Assembly: GCA_004562915.1 (NCBI GenBank)
Contig: SFQZ01000010.1
Coordinates: 1 to 64,000 of the forward strand
Direction of reading: 5' to 3'
From: a bacterium
Lineage (GTDB): Bacteria > Bacillota_A > Clostridia > Lachnospirales > Lachnospiraceae
DNA length: 64,000 nucleotides
Shown here: positions 61,064-64,000 of the stretch, in pieces
Layout of the letters: each line of letters begins with the position of its first letter
How positions within the stretch are numbered: position 1 is the stretch's first letter
Made by a program: the position numbers and the translations under genes
The notes under the pieces: model-generated
Told to the model about the DNA's origin: nothing
Databases searched by the model: none
The model's input: the letters and a program-made list of their open reading frames with translations, nothing else

Positions 61064-61729
61064 CTATTTTCTGTTTTCGAACTCACGGATCACTGCATTT
61101 GTCACTTCTTCGATCGTCATCTGTGACGCATCCACCAGCACTGCATCTTCAGCCTGACGAAGCGGTGAAATCTCTCGGGTCATATCCCGTTGATCTCTGG
61201 CAATGATATCAGCCTCAATCGCTTCCATATTTGCAGGCATTCCTTTTTCCTGCAATTCCAGGAATCTTCTTCTCGCACGCTCTTCTGCACTGGCCGTCAG
61301 ATATATTTTGGCTGTGGCATCAGGCAGCACCTGTGTACCAATATCTCTTCCATCCATCACCACATTTTCACGAGAAGCCAGTTCCCGCTGAAGAGCTACC
61401 AGCTTTTCTCTCACTTTACTGTTGACGGAGGTTTTAGAGGCCATATTGCCTACCTCTTCTTTACGAATCTCTTTGGATACATTTTCACCGTTTAGCCAGA
61501 CCTGCTGTTCTCCATTTACATAGGTGATAGAAACCCGAATTTCTTCACAGGCAGCTTCAATTTTTTTTGTCTCATCCGGCAAAATCCCCTTTCTCAGAAA
61601 ATAAAGTGCCATCGCCCGGTACATAGCTCCCGTATCCACATAGATAAACGACAGTTCTTTTGCCACTCTTTTTGCTATCGTACTTTTGCCGGCCCCTGCC
61701 GGTCCATCAATCGCAATTGTATAACTCAT
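61064..61729 (-). CDS. cmk: Cytidylate kinase
   Basis: 221 residues. Walker A AIDGPAGAGKSTIAKRVA at about residue 5, YVDTGAMYRAMALYFL at about 31, and MDGRDIGTQVLPDATAKIYL near 120 with the CMP-binding arginines. Phosphorylates CMP and dCMP. It sits between the flavoprotein gene and ispH in the conserved clostridial order. Confidence 0.97.
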   Translation of the reverse strand: MSYTIAIDGPAGAGKSTIAKRVAKELSFIYVDTGAMYRAMALYFLRKGILPDETKKIEAACEEIRVSITYVNGEQQVWLNGENVSKEIRKEEVGNMASKTSVNSKVREKLVALQRELASRENVVMDGRDIGTQVLPDATAKIYLTASAEERARRRFLELQEKGMPANMEAIEADIIARDQRDMTREISPLRQAEDAVLVDASQMTIEEVTNAVIREFENRK

Positions 61730-61762
61730 TTTACTTTCTCCCTGTTATTTATATATTTTCTT

Positions 61763-63019
61763 TCATTCTTCCTGGCCGGCCGCACAAGCCGCCGCATGTG
61801 CCGTGGACCATGCAATCTGAAGATTATATCCGCCGGTAAGTGCATCCAGATCCATCACTTCCCCCGCAAAATACAGACCATGAACTTTTTTTGATTCCAT
61901 CGTCTTCGGATCAATCTCTTTGATCTGCACACCACCCTTTGTAATAATGGCTTCCTGAAATCCCCTAAGACCTGTGATTGTCAAAGGAAATGCCTTTATT
62001 TTATCAATAAATGCCGCCCGCTCTTCCCTCGTGATCTCATTCACTTTCTTTTGTGGAGAAACATCTCCCACTTCCAGCATCACCGGAAGCAGCTTTGACG
62101 GAAACATACCATCCACCACATTTTTAAATTGTTTATTTTTCGATCCTTCAAACTCTCTTAAAAGCCGGGCATCCAGCTGTTCTTTTGTAAGCGCCGGTTT
62201 CAGATCAATACGGGCTGTCAGATATTTCTTTTTTAACAGTTTTCCCACTTTTCCGCTGGCTGATAACACCAATGGTCCGGTAATTCCAAAATGGGTAAAC
62301 ATCATCTCACCAAACTCTTCAAACACACATTTTTTACCATCATAGATTGACAGCGTAACATTCTTAAGGGAAAGCCCCTGCATCCGGGGGATATATTCTT
62401 CCGCTGTCACCATGGGAACCAGCGATGGCATCAGATCTGTCACCATATGACCCGCCTCTTTCGCCATCTGGTATCCATCACCGGAAGCACCGGTACTTGG
62501 ATAGGAAATTCCACCTGTAGCTATCAGAACTTTCTCTCCCTGGATCAAGGATCCATTTTCCAGCTCCAGTCCTTTCACTGACTTAGTACCCTCATCATCA
62601 TTCCTGTCAAAAATCAGGCGTTTCACTTTTGACTTCAGATGTATTTTCACACCCAGTTCTTTCATCCTGCGCTCCATGGCAAGGATAATATCTGAAGAAT
62701 GATCCGACCGGGGGAACATCCGTCCTCCCCTCTCCATCTTCGTTTTCACTCCCAGATTTTCAAAAAAATCAATGACATCATAATTGGTAAATCCATAAAC
62801 TGCACTATATAAGAATCGTGGATTTGTCAGAAATGACTCAAACAATTCTTCCGTGGCACAGGCATTTGTAAAATTACATCTGCCTTTTCCGGTAATAAAA
62901 AGCTTTTTGCCCAGCTTTTCATTCTGTTCAAACACATGTACTTCCATTCCCTGCATAGCCGCACAGACGGAAGCCATCATACCGGCAGCACCGCCTCCAA
63001 CAATCAAAAATCTGTTCAT
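61763..63019 (-). CDS. NAD(P)/FAD-dependent oxidoreductase, HI0933/BaiN-like
   Basis: 418 residues. FAD-binding FLIVGGGAAGMMASVCAAMQ at the N terminus, GKGRCNFTNAC near 45, VLIATGGISYPSTGASGDGY near 170, and C-terminal GLYFAGEVMDLDALTGGYNL near 390. This family (YhiN/HI0933) is always found beside cmk in Lachnospiraceae. BaiN of bile-acid 7-dehydroxylation is a relative, but no bai genes are here, so the substrate is open. Confidence 0.9.
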   Translation of the reverse strand: MNRFLIVGGGAAGMMASVCAAMQGMEVHVFEQNEKLGKKLFITGKGRCNFTNACATEELFESFLTNPRFLYSAVYGFTNYDVIDFFENLGVKTKMERGGRMFPRSDHSSDIILAMERRMKELGVKIHLKSKVKRLIFDRNDDEGTKSVKGLELENGSLIQGEKVLIATGGISYPSTGASGDGYQMAKEAGHMVTDLMPSLVPMVTAEEYIPRMQGLSLKNVTLSIYDGKKCVFEEFGEMMFTHFGITGPLVLSASGKVGKLLKKKYLTARIDLKPALTKEQLDARLLREFEGSKNKQFKNVVDGMFPSKLLPVMLEVGDVSPQKKVNEITREERAAFIDKIKAFPLTITGLRGFQEAIITKGGVQIKEIDPKTMESKKVHGLYFAGEVMDLDALTGGYNLQIAWSTAHAAACAAGQEE

Positions 63020-63939
63020 TTTTTCTCCTTATTCTCCATATTTTTAACCGAAAAAGAGGATTCCACAGGATTCATCTCATCGTTGCTGTAAACCTGATAC
63101 TCATCCCATATTTTTTCCATGGATTCCAGAGTATCCACCACTTCTTTCTGACGCTTCATGCACAGCGCCACTACCAGCGCATTTACCACACTGAGCGGAG
63201 CCACCAGAGAATCCACGATAGAAGCCATATCACTTTTGGCGATCAGATTACAGGAAGAATACAGATTGATCGGAGAATGCACACTGTCTGTGATCGTGAT
63301 CACTTTGGCATTTCTATTATTTGCAAATTCCATAGCTTTCAATGTACGCATGGAATACCTCGGAAAACTGATTCCAATGATCGCATCTTTCTCGCCAATT
63401 CGAAACATCTGCTCAAATATTTCGCTGGAGCTGCTGGTCTGGATCAGACGCACATCATCCAGCACCAGATTCAGATAGAATCCAAGAAAGCTTGCCAGCG
63501 GTGCACAGCTTCGGATACCGATAATATAAATCGTCTTGGCATTCAACAAAGTATCTACAGCCAGTTCAAATGCTGCATGATCAATACTTTCCATCGTCAT
63601 CTTGATTTTTTCAATATCCGACTGGAAAATCGTATCCAGAATCTCTGCCTGTGGAACATGTCCATACGTAACTTTCATTCTCTGAATAGAATTCAGCTTG
63701 TTACGCACCAGTTCCTCAAGTGCACGATGAAATTCCGGGAAACCTTTATATCCCAACTGGGTAGCAAAACGTACCGTAGTAGATTCACTTACGCCAACTT
63801 CTTTTCCCAGTTTTGCCGCTGTCAAAAAAACCGCCTTATCATAATTATTGACAATATAAGAAGCCAGTTGTTTCTGGCCCTTACTGAATGAACTATAATT
63901 CTTTTGTATTCTTACTAAAAGATTGTCTGACTGTTCCAT
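63016..63939 (-). CDS. MurR/RpiR family transcriptional regulator
   Basis: 307 residues. N-terminal HTH_6 domain (LAKLGKEVGVSESTTVRFAT-like AKLGKEVGVSESTTVRFATQ, about 40-62) and a C-terminal SIS sugar-phosphate-binding domain (about 120-260; TIYIIGIRSCAPLASFLGFY, DAIIGISFPRYSMRTLKAME). Such regulators respond to phosphosugars. No sugar genes are next to it; its stop overlaps the flavoprotein start by four bases. It may act on unlinked genes. Promoter side lies at the right window edge. Confidence 0.92.
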   Translation of the reverse strand: MEQSDNLLVRIQKNYSSFSKGQKQLASYIVNNYDKAVFLTAAKLGKEVGVSESTTVRFATQLGYKGFPEFHRALEELVRNKLNSIQRMKVTYGHVPQAEILDTIFQSDIEKIKMTMESIDHAAFELAVDTLLNAKTIYIIGIRSCAPLASFLGFYLNLVLDDVRLIQTSSSSEIFEQMFRIGEKDAIIGISFPRYSMRTLKAMEFANNRNAKVITITDSVHSPINLYSSCNLIAKSDMASIVDSLVAPLSVVNALVVALCMKRQKEVVDTLESMEKIWDEYQVYSNDEMNPVESSFSVKNMENKEKK

Positions 63940-64000
63940 GTTGTACCTTCTTTATGAACTATATAACTATACTAAATTATGGAGATATCATACGATATTG

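Noticed and set aside
61763..63019. BaiN of the bile-acid 7-dehydroxylation pathway
   Set aside because: The protein is a general HI0933-type flavoprotein in its usual place next to cmk, and no other bai genes are present.
1..64000. CRISPR array, tRNA or rRNA genes, insertion sequence or prophage
   Set aside because: No regularly spaced repeats, no tRNA cloverleaf or rRNA sequence, no transposase, integrase or phage proteins were found on either strand.

Overview
The window looks like chromosome from a Gram-positive, gut-type Clostridia, most likely Lachnospiraceae (relatives of Blautia, Ruminococcus or Dorea). This rests on AT-leaning sequence with strong AGGAGG ribosome sites, an Rnf operon in the clostridial order C-D-G-E-A-B with a NusG-II/Gx pair behind it, a GerW (YtfJ) sporulation gene, the oxidoreductase-cmk-ispH-rpsA cluster, YesMN/Lpl-type sugar uptake, and a PF06541 membrane protein. 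I saw no rRNA, tRNA, CRISPR array, insertion sequence or prophage. Almost all genes lie on the minus strand. The plus-strand exceptions are tyrA-aroA, a two-gene PHP unit, an orphan ABC pair and a YprB-like exonuclease.

Layout. 1-1725: end of tyrA, then aroA, closed by an unusually long hairpin element (1769-1935). 1960-6060: beta-helix protein, topB and an organophosphate-type MFS carrier. 6302-21403: a carbohydrate-type locus. It has a divergently expressed unknown gene plus PHP phosphoesterase; an operon of PfkB kinase, GH4 glycosidase, M17 aminopeptidase and an unrecognised 526-residue protein; an Lpl-type ABC importer (permease, lipoprotein, permease); a second PHP protein; and a YesN/YesM two-component system. 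Three promoters here (6187, 17033, 21474) share a half-site that overlaps the -35 box with the same geometry. I read this as the YesN operator, tying carrier, importer and regulator into one regulon. The substrate is not evident.

21521-30877: SNF2 helicase, asd, argH, queH, psd, pssA and a YbhN-type membrane protein. 31010-32558: ABC ATPase and permease without a binding protein. 32821-39339: queA, a sir2-like gene reduced to its two ends, a DUF4129-like/DUF58/MoxR operon, an ABC-F ATPase, and a 45-residue membrane protein that seems to start at ACG. 39353-43194: gerW, DUF2953, an unknown gene, a two-domain PPK2 and a Nudix hydrolase. 43283-51155: PBP, FtsW-like protein, U32 protein, zapA, ruvB, ruvA and Gx transporter.

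51171-57613: the Rnf operon (ferredoxin:NAD+ oxidoreductase ion pump). Its first gene is an in-frame join of a PF06541 membrane protein to RnfC with no stop between them. 57817-63939: YprB-like exonuclease, rpsA overlapping ispH, cmk, a BaiN/HI0933-type flavoprotein and an RpiR regulator.

Most noteworthy are the shared operator in the carbohydrate locus, the PF06541-RnfC join next to an A6 run, the internally deleted sir2 gene, a palindromic repeat present twice (34201 and 57649), and the long hairpin at 1769. No entirely new defence or mobile system was seen.
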